64,000 nt of DNA. Origin: Alphaproteobacteria bacterium (GTDB taxonomy: Bacteria; Pseudomonadota; Alphaproteobacteria; Micropepsales; Micropepsaceae). Positions 17,689 to 30,001 of the stretch are shown in pieces (within the stretch, counting starts at the first letter, position 1; every line of letters begins with the position of its first letter). Below the pieces are notes generated by a model, which saw only the letters and a list, made by a program, of their open reading frames with translations, did not search any database and was not told where the DNA came from. The position numbers and the translations under genes are program-made. The stretch is taken from contig CANIHD010000002.1 of the NCBI GenBank assembly GCA_947467345.1, positions 62,001-126,000 of the forward strand, in the 5' to 3' direction.

Positions 17689-18570
17689 TCACGCGGCCTT
17701 AGCGTTGGTGCTCGTGCGCGGGGCGCTGCGCGTCATGCCCGCCTTCGCCGTCAAAATGCGCCAGAGCGCGGCGCTGGCGAACGACGCCACGCGTCCGCCC
17801 GGATTGATGCCGGTGGGTTTGGCCACCATTTTCACCAGCTTGTCGATGTGATGGCGGCGATACAGCCCCATGCCTGCAGCGTGATAGGCGCGGGCGAATG
17901 CTTCGCGGCGATAGGGAATGTGCGCGACATCCACCGGAGCAACATTCGCGCAGTAATAGGCGTAAGAGAGTTCGTCGTCGTCGGATTCGTTGACGCGCGT
18001 GACAGCAACCCATAGCCGACGCCACAACGGCAGCTCGGCCTCGGTCTCGCTGGTGAGGAGTTCATAAAAGAGTCGGTAGTGGCGGAATTCGTCGGCAGCG
18101 ATACGACCGGCAATTTCCTTCAAGACCGGTTCTTCGGAGGCGTCGCGCACGGCGCTGTAAAACGACGACGTGCCGCTCTCGACAACACAGCGGGCGATCA
18201 TCTCGCCGCGGCGGCTGCCGCGCACCGAGCCTTCGCCGCCCGAGAAATGCGCCGGTTTGTAGCCGGCCTGAAAGCGCGCGAATGCTTCGCGGAAATTGAA
18301 ACTCGGGTCTGCAGTCTCGGCCCAGCGTCCAAGCGCCAAACCGTGCTGAACCTCTTCCTCACCCCAGCGCCGGATGGACTCCATCGCTTCTGGGCGGGCT
18401 TCTTGATAGATGCGGGTCAGATAGGCGACGTAGTCGCGGGCGTTGAACTCGACCAACGAGGCCGCTTTCACCGCCGCCAGGAGCTCGTGATCCACCTTGC
18501 TGGCGTCGAAGCGCGTCCAATCGACATCGTCGTTGGACCAGCCCGGCTCGTAGATAACGCCTTCCGACAT
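17689..18570 (-). CDS. ferritin-like diiron-type protein
   Basis: 293 residues from ATG 18570 (MSEGVIYEPGW), with GAGG six bases upstream; a longer frame starting at 18684 would add an unlike, cysteine- and proline-rich segment. It is helical with two E-x-x-H motifs, RRWGEEEVQHGLAL and IAADEFRHYRLFYELL. These, with upstream acidic residues, are the carboxylate-bridged diiron ligands of the ferritin-like/acyl-ACP desaturase fold. Function unknown: an oxygenase or desaturase-type reaction is possible. The C-terminal 35 residues are basic and low in complexity. Confidence 0.75.
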   Translation of the reverse strand: MSEGVIYEPGWSNDDVDWTRFDASKVDHELLAAVKAASLVEFNARDYVAYLTRIYQEARPEAMESIRRWGEEEVQHGLALGRWAETADPSFNFREAFARFQAGYKPAHFSGGEGSVRGSRRGEMIARCVVESGTSSFYSAVRDASEEPVLKEIAGRIAADEFRHYRLFYELLTSETEAELPLWRRLWVAVTRVNESDDDELSYAYYCANVAPVDVAHIPYRREAFARAYHAAGMGLYRRHHIDKLVKMVAKPTGINPGGRVASFASAALWRILTAKAGMTRSAPRTSTNAKAA

Positions 18571-18700
18571 GCCTGCCTCAGCTCCAGAGGCCGCGACGCA
18601 TGGGCGTCCCGGGGGTACAAACCTAGCGCAAAAGTCATGCGACGAGAAACCCAATCGGGCGCGAATGCCCGACAGGTGAAGCATTGCCTTGCGCCTTGCC

Positions 18701-19099
18701 TTAAAGGGCGGCGCGCAATTGCTTCAAATCGGTGAGATTGCTGGCGATCCGGTCGTGTTCGGCATCGGATTTCGCCGCAGCGAGGTCTTCTTCGGTGTTT
18801 TGGATGCGTTGATCCAGCACCGCCGCATCGAGCTCCGCCAGCGGAATCGCTTCCTCGGCGAGAACGACGACCTTATCCGGGTTCACTTCGGCAAAACCGC
18901 CACGCACGAAAATGCGCATGTCGCCGGAGGAGAGGCCCTTCACGTCGATAATGCCCGGACGCAGCGTCGAGAGCACAGGCGCGTGACCGGCGAGCACGCC
19001 GAAATCGCCTTCCGTGCCCGGCAGCGTGACCATGTCCACCGGTTCGGACAGCAAAAGCCGTTCCGGGGAGACGAGGTCAAATTGAATCTTGTCGGCCAT
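18701..19099 (-). CDS. atpC: F1Fo ATP synthase epsilon subunit
   Basis: 132 residues matching epsilon: the N-terminal beta-sandwich FDLVSPERLLLSEPVDMVTLPGTEGDFGVLAGHAP is clear, while the C-terminal helical part (EEDLAAAKSDAEHDRI) is of normal length. It regulates and couples the rotor. Last gene of atpHAGDC, 41 bases after atpD. Confidence 0.96.
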   Translation of the reverse strand: MADKIQFDLVSPERLLLSEPVDMVTLPGTEGDFGVLAGHAPVLSTLRPGIIDVKGLSSGDMRIFVRGGFAEVNPDKVVVLAEEAIPLAELDAAVLDQRIQNTEEDLAAAKSDAEHDRIASNLTDLKQLRAAL

Positions 19100-19140
19100 T
19101 CGGTGTTCTCATTCCCTCGCGCTGCTCGCACGAAACCGGG

Positions 19141-20649
<1,509 letters not shown>

Positions 20650-20720
20650 TCACGACGCACATTCTCTTTTTTCGTCACCTTGAGCGGCCCGATTGGCGAG
20701 CCTCGAAAAGGCGTAAGTGA

Positions 20721-21595
20721 TTAGAGCGCTTCCGCGCCCGAAATGATTTCGATCAATTCCTTGGTGATCATGGCCTGACGCTGGCGGTTGTACTGCAAGG
20801 TCAGGCGATTGATCACGTCGGCGGCATTGCGCGTCGCCGAATCCATGGCGCTCATGCGCGCGCCCTGTTCGGACGCTGCGTTTTCCAGCAGCGCGCGGAA
20901 AATCTGGATCGACACGTTGCGCGGCAGAAGCTCAGCGAGAATTTCGCCCTCATCCGGTTCGTAATCGTAGACCGCGCCGGTTTGCGGCGTGGCGCTGGTC
21001 TCGATGGCGGCCGGAATCAATTTCTGACCGATCGGCTCTTGCGAGATCACGGATTTGAAACGCGCGTAGAAAATCGTCGCGACATCGAATTCTCCGGCCG
21101 AATAAAGGTCCAGCACCATGCGTCCGATTTGCGCCGCATTGCTGAAGCCGATGCGCTTCACGCCCGCGAGTTCGACGGTATCGATAATGAGATGGTTATA
21201 ATTGCGCTTCAGCTGGTCGCGGCCTTTGCGCCCGACGCAGAAGATTTTTACCTGCTTGCCTTCGCGCAGCAGCATTTCAATGTGCTGGCGCGCTTTGCGC
21301 ACGATATTGGTATTGAAGCCGCCGCAGAGACCGCGATCGGCGGTCGCTACGATCACCAGATGCACGACATCCTTGCCGCTGCCCGAGAGCAACACGGGCG
21401 CACCCGGATTGTTCGCCATAGAGCCGGCGAGGCCGGAAATGACCGACGCCATTTTTTCGGCGTAGGGACGCGCGGCCTGCGCTGCGTCCTGCGCCCGCTT
21501 CAGCTTCGACGCCGCAACCATCTGCATAGCGCGCGTGATTTTGCGCGTTGCCTTAACGCTCGCGATGCGGTTGCGGAAGGTCTTTAAGCTAGGCA

Positions 21596-21596
<1 letters not shown>
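20721..21596 (-). CDS. atpG: F1Fo ATP synthase gamma subunit
   Basis: 291 residues, normal for gamma, the central rotor shaft. The N-terminal helix [29 protein letters not shown], the motif [11 protein letters not shown], and the C-terminal helix [28 protein letters not shown] are all typical. Its ATG shares one base with the atpA stop (TAATG), indicating coupled translation. Confidence 0.98.
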
Positions 21597-23128
<1,532 letters not shown>

Positions 23129-23131
23129 AGG

Positions 23132-23686
23132 TCAGTTCCCTTTCATGGCCGCGCGCAGCCCATCGAGCTTCGTGCGCAAAGACGAATCGATCATCCGCGA
23201 GCCCACGCGGAGCACAAGTCCGCCGAGCAGTTTGGGATCGACATGGGTGGTGAGTCTGGGTTCGCGGCCGAGCTTTTCTTTCAGCACGCGCTTCAATTCG
23301 GCAGTCTCGTCGGCGGAAAGCGCGCGCGCGGAGGTAACGTCGGCAGCAACTTCGCCGCGATGACGGGCGAGCAGTCCCTCAAAGGCTGTGATCACGTTTG
23401 CGAGCATGAAGAGGCGGCGCTTTTGCGCCAGCAGCAGAACGAGTTTTTTCGTGAGAGCGCCGGCATTGGCGCGTGTCAGCACGGCGTCCATCGCGCGGCC
23501 CTGTTCTTCGCGCGAAAATATCGGCGAGCGCACAAGGCGTAAGAGCTCCGGCGAGCCAGCCAGCATGACTTTCAGGGCGGCAATATCGGCGGTCACGCCG
23601 TCGAGCGCCCGCTCTTCGAGCGCAAGCTCGAATACGGCCGATGCGTAACGTCCGGCGAGGCCGGCAAGATGGCTGTCGGAGGCCAA
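23132..23686 (-). CDS. atpH: F1Fo ATP synthase delta subunit
   Basis: 184 residues starting with the delta pattern LAGRYASAVFELALE and containing PELLRLVRSPIFSREEQ and the C-terminal DPKLLGGLVLRVGSRMIDSSLRTKL. Connects F1 to the peripheral stalk. First gene of the atpHAGDC operon. The AT-richer stretch near 23745-23765 upstream is the likely promoter zone, and a spaced repeat AGGGTTA / TAACCCT lies at 23708-23742. Confidence 0.95.
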   Translation of the reverse strand: MASDSHLAGLAGRYASAVFELALEERALDGVTADIAALKVMLAGSPELLRLVRSPIFSREEQGRAMDAVLTRANAGALTKKLVLLLAQKRRLFMLANVITAFEGLLARHRGEVAADVTSARALSADETAELKRVLKEKLGREPRLTTHVDPKLLGGLVLRVGSRMIDSSLRTKLDGLRAAMKGN

Positions 23687-23889
23687 GAGAAACCTTTGCG
23701 CAATCTCAGGGTTATGGAGGACTTCTCGCCCCGGCTAACCCTTTGAATTTTCTGTCAAAATACAGGACGGCGAGGAGCCATTTGCCGACCGCGCGGGAAT
23801 TAGCATGGGGGGGGCGCGGGTGCAACATGGCGGGGGCAAGGCGCGGCATTTTGCTCCCTCCATCCACCATTTTCTGGTAGCAAGGGGAG

Positions 23890-24423
23890 GTGTCCCCCCT
23901 GGTTGGTGCCGTGAAACACGCTCTGGTCGCCCTTTTTGCCCTCGTTTTGGCCTTCGGCGCGCTGCCGGCGGCAGCTCAAACCTTGGAGAAGGTCGAGATT
24001 CTCGAATACGGCATGATGACCGTGGGCGAGGATATGGGTGAGAGCTCGCCGCCCAATGAAGGGTTTGAGCATCATTCTGTGGCTGGTGCCCGGCTCGACA
24101 AGGCCACCAGGTCTATTCCGGGACGGCTCGGGGTGAGCTTCGGTATTCGCTTCCGCTATGTCGGCGAGCCGGAAGGCGGGTTGGTGCCTGTCACGGTGCG
24201 GCTGGTGTTTCCGCCGCCGGGCTTGAAGAGCCCCAGCGGGAAGAGGGTTCTAACCGTCGGTGATAGCCACGATCTGGCGCCACTCGGAATGACCGGCTTC
24301 TCGGGCACGACCTTCGATCACCTCTGGGAGATCATTCCCGTAACTTGGCGCATTCAAGTTTGGTCGGGCGGCAAGAAGCTCGCCGACGAACCCTTTGAAG
24401 TTTATCTGCCGCCAACGGTTTAA
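23890..24423 (+). CDS. exported DUF3859-type protein
   Basis: 177 residues with a signal peptide (KHALVALFALVLAFGALPAAAQ) and a beta-sandwich-like mature part. The pattern EYGMMTVG, GVSFGIRFRYVG, PVTVRLVFPPPGLKSPSGK and the C-terminal IPVTWRIQVWSGGKKLADEPFEV fits DUF3859. Function unknown. A GTG at 23890 is taken as the start; a GTG at 23911 immediately before the hydrophobic core is an equally good choice. Confidence 0.75.
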   Translation: MSPLVGAVKHALVALFALVLAFGALPAAAQTLEKVEILEYGMMTVGEDMGESSPPNEGFEHHSVAGARLDKATRSIPGRLGVSFGIRFRYVGEPEGGLVPVTVRLVFPPPGLKSPSGKRVLTVGDSHDLAPLGMTGFSGTTFDHLWEIIPVTWRIQVWSGGKKLADEPFEVYLPPTV

Positions 24424-24582
24424 GCGTCCCGCCGCTAGGGCGATGCGTGGCGACGAATATTTTCAACATGCATGATTTGTCATGACGCGCGTCAAGCGCG
24501 CGGTGTGAAGTGTCGCGCGCTTGACAAAACCGAGCGGTAAGATTTGCTTGCCGCAACAAACAACAATGTGGGGAGATGCTTC

Positions 24583-25182
24583 ATGTCGAAAATGAAAATC
24601 TATAGTGCGCCGGGTTCGCGGGCGTCGCGGGTGATGTGGTGCGCGCGCGAAGCGAACGCGCCGTTCGAGCTGGTTGAATTTCCCTGGGATCAACTGAAGT
24701 CACCGGATTTTCTCGCGATCAATCCGAATGGAAAAGTTCCAGCCTTTGCCGATGCCGGCATGAAGCTGTTCGAATCGCTGGCGATCAATATTTACATCGC
24801 CAAGAAACACAGCCTTGGAAAGCTTTATCCCACCGATCCGGTTGAAGAAGCGCAAGTGCTGCAATGGTCGTTTTGGGCAGTGGGAGAAATCGAACCGAAT
24901 TCCATGCCGGCGCTGCTCTTTGCCATCGGGTTCAGCACCGATGAAGCCGCAGCCAAGGCGGGCATACCGAAATTGAAAGCGCCGCTGACCGTTCTCAACG
25001 ATCACCTAAAAAATCATCAATGGCTGGTGGGCGACAAATTCACCGTGGCGGATCTGAACGTATCGAGTGTTGTCGGCACGATCCGGGTCGGCAAGATCGA
25101 TATGTCTTACGCCCCTCATGTTGAAGCGTGGCTGGAGCGCTGTTTCGCGCGCGCGGCGCGCAATCCGGAATCGGTGGAATAA
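24583..25182 (+). CDS. glutathione S-transferase family protein
   Basis: 199 residues from ATG 24583, with GGGGAG eight bases before. The thioredoxin-fold N-half has KIYSAPGSRASRVMWCAREANAPFE and NPNGKVPAFADAGMKLFESLAI, in which the NGKVPA loop and ES pair bind glutathione. The helical C-half has HQWLVGDKFTVADLNVSSVV. It probably conjugates or removes groups from electrophiles. Followed 47 bases later by a dienelactone hydrolase, which suggests a shared role in breaking down an aromatic or haloaromatic compound. Confidence 0.9.
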   Translation: MSKMKIYSAPGSRASRVMWCAREANAPFELVEFPWDQLKSPDFLAINPNGKVPAFADAGMKLFESLAINIYIAKKHSLGKLYPTDPVEEAQVLQWSFWAVGEIEPNSMPALLFAIGFSTDEAAAKAGIPKLKAPLTVLNDHLKNHQWLVGDKFTVADLNVSSVVGTIRVGKIDMSYAPHVEAWLERCFARAARNPESVE

Positions 25183-25229
25183 CCTCACGGATTGTGTGGG
25201 TTTCGTTAGGCGCATGTGGAGATCAGATT

Positions 25230-25973
25230 ATGTTTGAACGCTCATTCGACGTCACGACGGCCGATGGTATGGCCGATGTGGAATTCTATGCGCCCAAGGA
25301 AACCGGGCAATATCCGGGCATCATTCTTTATATCGACGCGATGGGCGTGCGCGACGCGTTCCGGGAGATGGCGCGCAAATTCGCCGATGAAGGCTTCGCG
25401 GTTCTGCTTCCCAATCTTTATTACCGCGACAGCCGCGTGCCTTACACCGATCACGATCTGAATATTGCCGACGACAAAGATAAGGTGATCATTCAGAAAA
25501 TGATGGGCCGGCTGACGCCCGATGTGGTGCGGCGTGACGCGCCGCATTGGGTCGCGGCTTTAGCGGAGCAGAAGCAAACCAAGCCGGGTAAAATGGGCGT
25601 CGTCGGCTATTGCATGAGCGGCTCGATGGCTTTGCGCACGGCGGTTCTAGCGCCCGACAAAATCGCCGCCGCGGCATCGTTCCATGGCAGCCGCCTTGTG
25701 ACGGACGATCCGGAATCGCCGCATAATCTCGCGCCAAAATTGTTGAAGACAGAGCTCTATTTCGGTTTCGCGGTCGAAGATCAGACCGTGCCGCCCGAAG
25801 CGATCGAGAAATTGCGCGCAACGCTCGACAATGCGGGCGTGCGTTACGACAGCGATGTCTATGAAGGTGCCAAGCACGGTTGGTGCGTGCGCGATCACCG
25901 GATGTACAACGCACCGCAGGCCGAAGTCGCGCGCAAGCGCGTGGTGATGCTGTTCAAAGACGCGGTGGGGTAG
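25230..25973 (+). CDS. dienelactone hydrolase family protein
   Basis: 247 residues. The alpha/beta hydrolase triad of the dienelactone hydrolase family is visible: nucleophile Cys in VGYCMSGS (about residue 130), Asp in VEDQTVPPE, His in GAKHGWCV. The N-terminal VEFYAPKETGQYPGIILYIDAMGV is also typical. The usual substrate class is lactones formed in aromatic ring cleavage. Start at ATG 25230, with GGAG eight bases upstream. Confidence 0.92.
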   Translation: MFERSFDVTTADGMADVEFYAPKETGQYPGIILYIDAMGVRDAFREMARKFADEGFAVLLPNLYYRDSRVPYTDHDLNIADDKDKVIIQKMMGRLTPDVVRRDAPHWVAALAEQKQTKPGKMGVVGYCMSGSMALRTAVLAPDKIAAAASFHGSRLVTDDPESPHNLAPKLLKTELYFGFAVEDQTVPPEAIEKLRATLDNAGVRYDSDVYEGAKHGWCVRDHRMYNAPQAEVARKRVVMLFKDAVG

Positions 25974-25976
25974 AAG

Positions 25977-26939
25977 TCACACCACTTTGTCTGGCGGCAC
26001 TTCGCCGCGCAAAAACGCGGCGATATTGGCGATGACCTTGTCGCCCATCGCCGTGCGCGCTTCGATGGTGCCCGAACCCATATGCGGCAGCAGCATGGCG
26101 TTCGGTTGCGCTTTCAATTTCGGATGCACCTTCGGCTCATGCTCGAACACGTCGAGTCCGGCGCCGGCAAGTCGTCCCGATGCGAGGGCATCCGCCAGCG
26201 CAGCTTCGTCGATAATGTCACCGCGCGCGGTGTTGATGAGATAGGCGCCCTCACGCAGACGCGCCAGCCGTTCCGCGTTGAACAGATGATAGGTCTCGGG
26301 CGTGCGCGGACAGTGCAACGACACCATGTCGATCACGGGCAGCATGGCGTCGAGATTGGGCCAGAAGACCGCGCCGAGCTCGGCGTCGAGACGGCGGCGA
26401 TTGTGATAGTGAATCTCCATGCCGAAGGCGCGGGCACGCGCAGCAACGGCTTGTCCAATCCGTCCCATCCCGACAATGCCGAGCTTCATGCTGTCGAGGC
26501 GCCGTCCCATCATCCATGTCGGTGACCAGCCGGGGAAATCATCCCGCGCCAGCTGCGCCATGCCTTGGGGAATGAGGCGCGGCACGCCGAGGATGAGCGC
26601 CATGGTGAGATCGGCGGTATCTTCGGTGAGAACGCCAGGCGTGTTGGTGACAACAAGTCCGCGGGCGCGCGCGGCAGCCAGATCGATATGATCCAAGCCA
26701 GCGCCGAAATTGGCGAGCAGCTTCAATTGTGTACCCGCCGCCGACAAAATATCGGCGCCGATACGATCGGTGATCGCCGGAACCAGAATGTCGGCCTCGG
26801 CGACGGCGCATTTCAACGCCGCCGCATCGAACGGCTTGTCGTCATAGTTCAGCCGGGCGCCATAAAGCGCCGCGAGGCGTGTCTCCACGGGTTGCGGAAG
26901 TTTGCGGGTGACAATGACAAGAGGTTTGGCTGCGCTCAT
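25977..26939 (-). CDS. D-2-hydroxyacid dehydrogenase, glyoxylate reductase type
   Basis: 320 residues. NAD(P)-binding LGIVGMGRIGQAVAARARAFG (key GMGRIG residues) and the catalytic trio are intact: Arg in NTARGDIIDE, Glu in LDVFEHEP, His in LLPHMGSGT. Similar enzymes reduce glyoxylate or hydroxypyruvate, so it could use glyoxylate from the proposed oxalate route at 8-12 kb. ATG 26939 (MSAAKPLVIVTRK) chosen by family length, with no obvious ribosome site. Divergent from the SH3-domain gene, 94 bases apart, an arrangement common in Alphaproteobacteria. Confidence 0.9.
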   Translation of the reverse strand: MSAAKPLVIVTRKLPQPVETRLAALYGARLNYDDKPFDAAALKCAVAEADILVPAITDRIGADILSAAGTQLKLLANFGAGLDHIDLAAARARGLVVTNTPGVLTEDTADLTMALILGVPRLIPQGMAQLARDDFPGWSPTWMMGRRLDSMKLGIVGMGRIGQAVAARARAFGMEIHYHNRRRLDAELGAVFWPNLDAMLPVIDMVSLHCPRTPETYHLFNAERLARLREGAYLINTARGDIIDEAALADALASGRLAGAGLDVFEHEPKVHPKLKAQPNAMLLPHMGSGTIEARTAMGDKVIANIAAFLRGEVPPDKVV

Positions 26940-27033
26940 TCGCACATAATAACGGAAAATCTGGCCGTGAAACGCCTTCGCGAACGCAACAACCCGCGTT
27001 ACAAGTGCCAGTCTCACAGAAGAATCGACCGGG

Positions 27034-27543
27034 ATGCGTCGCTTGCGGGGATTTCATAGAAGGGCGGCCGGAGTTTGGCTTGGCGCCGCGCTTCTTCTTG
27101 TCATGGCGACGTTCGCCGCACATGCGGCCAGCGATGCTGGCTACCCCTATTACGGTAGCATCCGCAGCGGCACCGTCTTCATGCGCGAGGGCCCTTCCGC
27201 CGAGCACAAGGTGAAATGGGTCTATCGCCATCGCGGGCTGCCGGTGGAAGTCATCGCCGGCTACGATGTGTGGCGCCAGGTGCGCGACCAGGATGGCGAA
27301 ACCGGCTGGATGCATATTTCCATGCTGTCGCGCGACCGCACGGCGGTGATCATCGGAACCAGCGCGGCACCGGTGCGCCGGCGCGCGCCTTCGGACGAAC
27401 CGGTTATCGCTTATGCGGAATCCGGGGCTATCGGGCGCTTGGAAACGTGCGAGGCTGTGTCCTGCAGGATGGTCTTCGGCAATGTCGATGGTTGGGTGGA
27501 CCGGGCACGCCTGTGGGGCATCCGCAGCAATGAGAAATTCTGA
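27034..27543 (+). CDS. exported bacterial SH3-domain protein
   Basis: 169 residues: an arginine-rich start and signal segment (GVWLGAALLLVMATFAAHA), then one or two SH3b-like units (RSGTVFMREGPSAEHKVKWVYRHRGLPVEVI, WRQVRDQDGETGWMHISML, and FGNVDGWVDRARLWG at the end). Bacterial SH3 domains often bind peptidoglycan peptides. Its end overlaps the following transporter gene by 14 bases. Confidence 0.82.
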   Translation: MRRLRGFHRRAAGVWLGAALLLVMATFAAHAASDAGYPYYGSIRSGTVFMREGPSAEHKVKWVYRHRGLPVEVIAGYDVWRQVRDQDGETGWMHISMLSRDRTAVIIGTSAAPVRRRAPSDEPVIAYAESGAIGRLETCEAVSCRMVFGNVDGWVDRARLWGIRSNEKF

Positions 27544-28912
27544 CGCGCCGCCTAACGCCGCAAATATCGAAGTTTCGCGGCTGGGCCGGCTTTCCTGGGC
27601 CCTCTTCGAATGGGGCCGCAATCCCAGCTTCACGCTGATCTCACTCTATATCTACGCACCCTATTTCGCGCGCGACGTGGTGGGCGATCCCGTGCGCGGC
27701 CAGGCTTTATGGGGCGAGGTGTCCGGCTGGGCAGGGCTGATGGTTGCGCTGTGCGCGCCGTTTCTCGGTGCAATTGCGGATGCCGGCGGCAGGCGCAAAC
27801 CCTGGGTCGCATTTTTCGTCGCCATCATGATCCTGTCGTCCGCGCTCCTTTGGTACGGCATGCCGATGGGGGCGGGCTTCTCGCTGTTCGCGATTGCTCT
27901 GCTCATCGCGCTCAACAATTTCGGCTATGACGCATCTATTGTTTTTCATGGCGCCATGTTGCCCTTCGTTGCGCGGCCAGGCCGCGTCGGCCGGCTTTCC
28001 GGTCTTGGATATGCGCTGGGAAACATTTCGACGCTGTTGCTGCTTCTCTTTGTGTTGATATTTTTTGCGCAAGCCGAAAATCCATTGTTCGGATTGGACC
28101 GCATTAGCCACGAACATGAGCGCATCGTCGGGCCGATTTGCGCGCTCTGGCTCGCTGCCTTTTGTATTCCGTTTCTGCTGTGGACGCCGGACCGGCCTCC
28201 CAGCATGCGCCCCTTACGCGTCGTTGTCGGCGAGGGTTTGCGTTCGCTCGGGCGCACGGTGAAAAGCCTTCGCCACTATCGAAATGTCGCGAAATATCTT
28301 GCCGCCCGTATGATCTACAACGATGGGCTGAACATGATGCTGCTGTTCGGCGGCGTCTATGCGTCAGGCGTGTTCGGCTGGGAGCTCGAACAGCGTGGCG
28401 TGTTTGGAATTGTGCTTTCGGTGTTTGCGATTCTCGGTGGTCTGATCGGTGGACGGATGGCCGATACGATTGGCGCGCGGCGCTCGCTGCAGATCACGTT
28501 GGGCGGCGTCATTGTCGGTGGCGTGATTTCTTTGGGCTTCGCGCCCGACCGCATGTTTTTTGTCTTTCCTTATGTTCCAGGAACGGAAGTCGCGGCGCTG
28601 CCGTTCTTTCGCACCGGACCGGAGCTCGGCTATATCGGCGTGATCAGTCTGGTCGCGGTGTGTGTTGTGGCGAGCTATGCAAACAGCCGTACTCTGATGG
28701 CGCGGCTTGCGCCGGAACGGCGGATGACTGAATTCTTCGGACTCTATGCGTTGTCCGGTGAGGCGACTGCCTTCGCGGCCCCAATCGCGGTCGCTATCGC
28801 CACAACGATTTCCGGCAGCCAGCAATGGGGCATGGCGGCGATATTGGTATTCCTCGCCATCGGGCTTGTCGGACTCAGCTTCGTGCGCGAGGAGCGCGCT
28901 GAAGAGATTTAA
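27530..28912 (+). CDS. UMF1 (Atg22-like) family MFS transporter
   Basis: 460 residues with about 12 membrane helices. The N-terminus ([20 protein letters not shown]) with an Asn-Pro pair at the first helix, [17 protein letters not shown] after helix 2 and the late [28 protein letters not shown] are characteristic of the UMF1/Atg22 group, whose eukaryotic members export amino acids from vacuoles. The bacterial substrate is unknown. ATG 27530 lies inside the SH3 gene, suggesting coupled translation. Confidence 0.88.
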   Translation: MRNSDAPPNAANIEVSRLGRLSWALFEWGRNPSFTLISLYIYAPYFARDVVGDPVRGQALWGEVSGWAGLMVALCAPFLGAIADAGGRRKPWVAFFVAIMILSSALLWYGMPMGAGFSLFAIALLIALNNFGYDASIVFHGAMLPFVARPGRVGRLSGLGYALGNISTLLLLLFVLIFFAQAENPLFGLDRISHEHERIVGPICALWLAAFCIPFLLWTPDRPPSMRPLRVVVGEGLRSLGRTVKSLRHYRNVAKYLAARMIYNDGLNMMLLFGGVYASGVFGWELEQRGVFGIVLSVFAILGGLIGGRMADTIGARRSLQITLGGVIVGGVISLGFAPDRMFFVFPYVPGTEVAALPFFRTGPELGYIGVISLVAVCVVASYANSRTLMARLAPERRMTEFFGLYALSGEATAFAAPIAVAIATTISGSQQWGMAAILVFLAIGLVGLSFVREERAEEI

Positions 28913-28925
28913 TCGGGAGATTCAC

Positions 28926-30001
28926 ATGTCTCTTCTTGCCCGGCTCGGCCTATCAATCCCTTTGATCCAAGCGCCGATGGCAGGCGTGTCGACGCCCTCT
29001 ATGGCGGCCGCTGTATCGAACGCGGGTGCACTGGGCTCCATTGCCGTGGGTGCTACCGACGTAAATGGCGCGCGCACGATGATCGAGGAAACACGAGCGC
29101 GCACCCCGCGTGCGTTTAATGTCAATCTTTTCGTACATGGCCGCGCGAACGCCGATCCTGCCCGCGAAGCCGCATGGTTGGAATGGCTCAAACCGCTGTT
29201 CGCGGAGTTCGACGCGGAACCACCCGCTGCATTGCGGAAGATCTACAAAAGTTTTGCCGACGATGCCGAGATGCTCACGATGGTGCTGGAAACGGCGCCG
29301 CCTGTCGTGAGCTTCCATTTCGGTCTGCCCTCGACTGAAGCGATTCACGCGTTGCAGCAACGCGGGATTCTATTAATCGCAACCACGACATCCGTCGAAG
29401 AAGCCCGCATCATTGAAGCTGCCGGCATTGACGCTGTGGTGGCACAAGGCATCGAAGCCGGTGGTCATCGCGGTATGTTCGATCCCGCCGCGCCGGATGA
29501 TGCGCTTGGCACCTTCGCACTGACGCGTCTGCTGACCCGCGCATGCAATGTCCCGGTGATCGCGGCGGGCGGCATCATGGATGGAGCGGGAATGGCGGCG
29601 GCGCTCGCTTTGGGCGCGGTTGCCGCGCAATTGGGTACGGCTTTTATCGCGTGCCCGGAATCGGTCGCTGACGACGCTTATAAATCCGCGTTGATGGGAC
29701 CGGCCGCGCTCCACACGACGATGACCTCGCTGATTTCCGGACGGCCCGCCCGCGCACTGGCCAACCGTTTCACCGCTCTCGCGGAGACCGTCGGCAATCG
29801 CGTGCCGCCGGATTATCCGATCACCTATGATGCCGGAAAAGCTCTCCATGCCGCGGCAAAAGCGAAAGGAGAGTTCGGGTTTGGCGCGCAATGGCGGGCC
29901 AAGGTGCACCGCTGGCGCGTAGCCTTCCGGCTGCGACATTGGTTGAAACCCTGCGCGCCGAACTATTGGCCGCTAATGCCGGAAATGCCGCACGCCGGTG
30001 A
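28926..30001 (+). CDS. nitronate monooxygenase, frameshifted near its 3' end
   Basis: The first 323 residues are a class I nitronate monooxygenase (FMN TIM barrel): [44 protein letters not shown] with the catalytic His, and [21 protein letters not shown]. After FGAQW at about 29894 the open frame turns into an unrelated arginine- and histidine-rich tail that runs to 30428 through the complement of purH. Adding one G after base 29894 restores the normal family ending [20 protein letters not shown] and a stop at 29999-30001. Hence the end given here. A CGGGAG site precedes ATG 28926. The enzyme oxidises alkyl nitronates such as 3-nitropropionate derivatives. Confidence 0.85.
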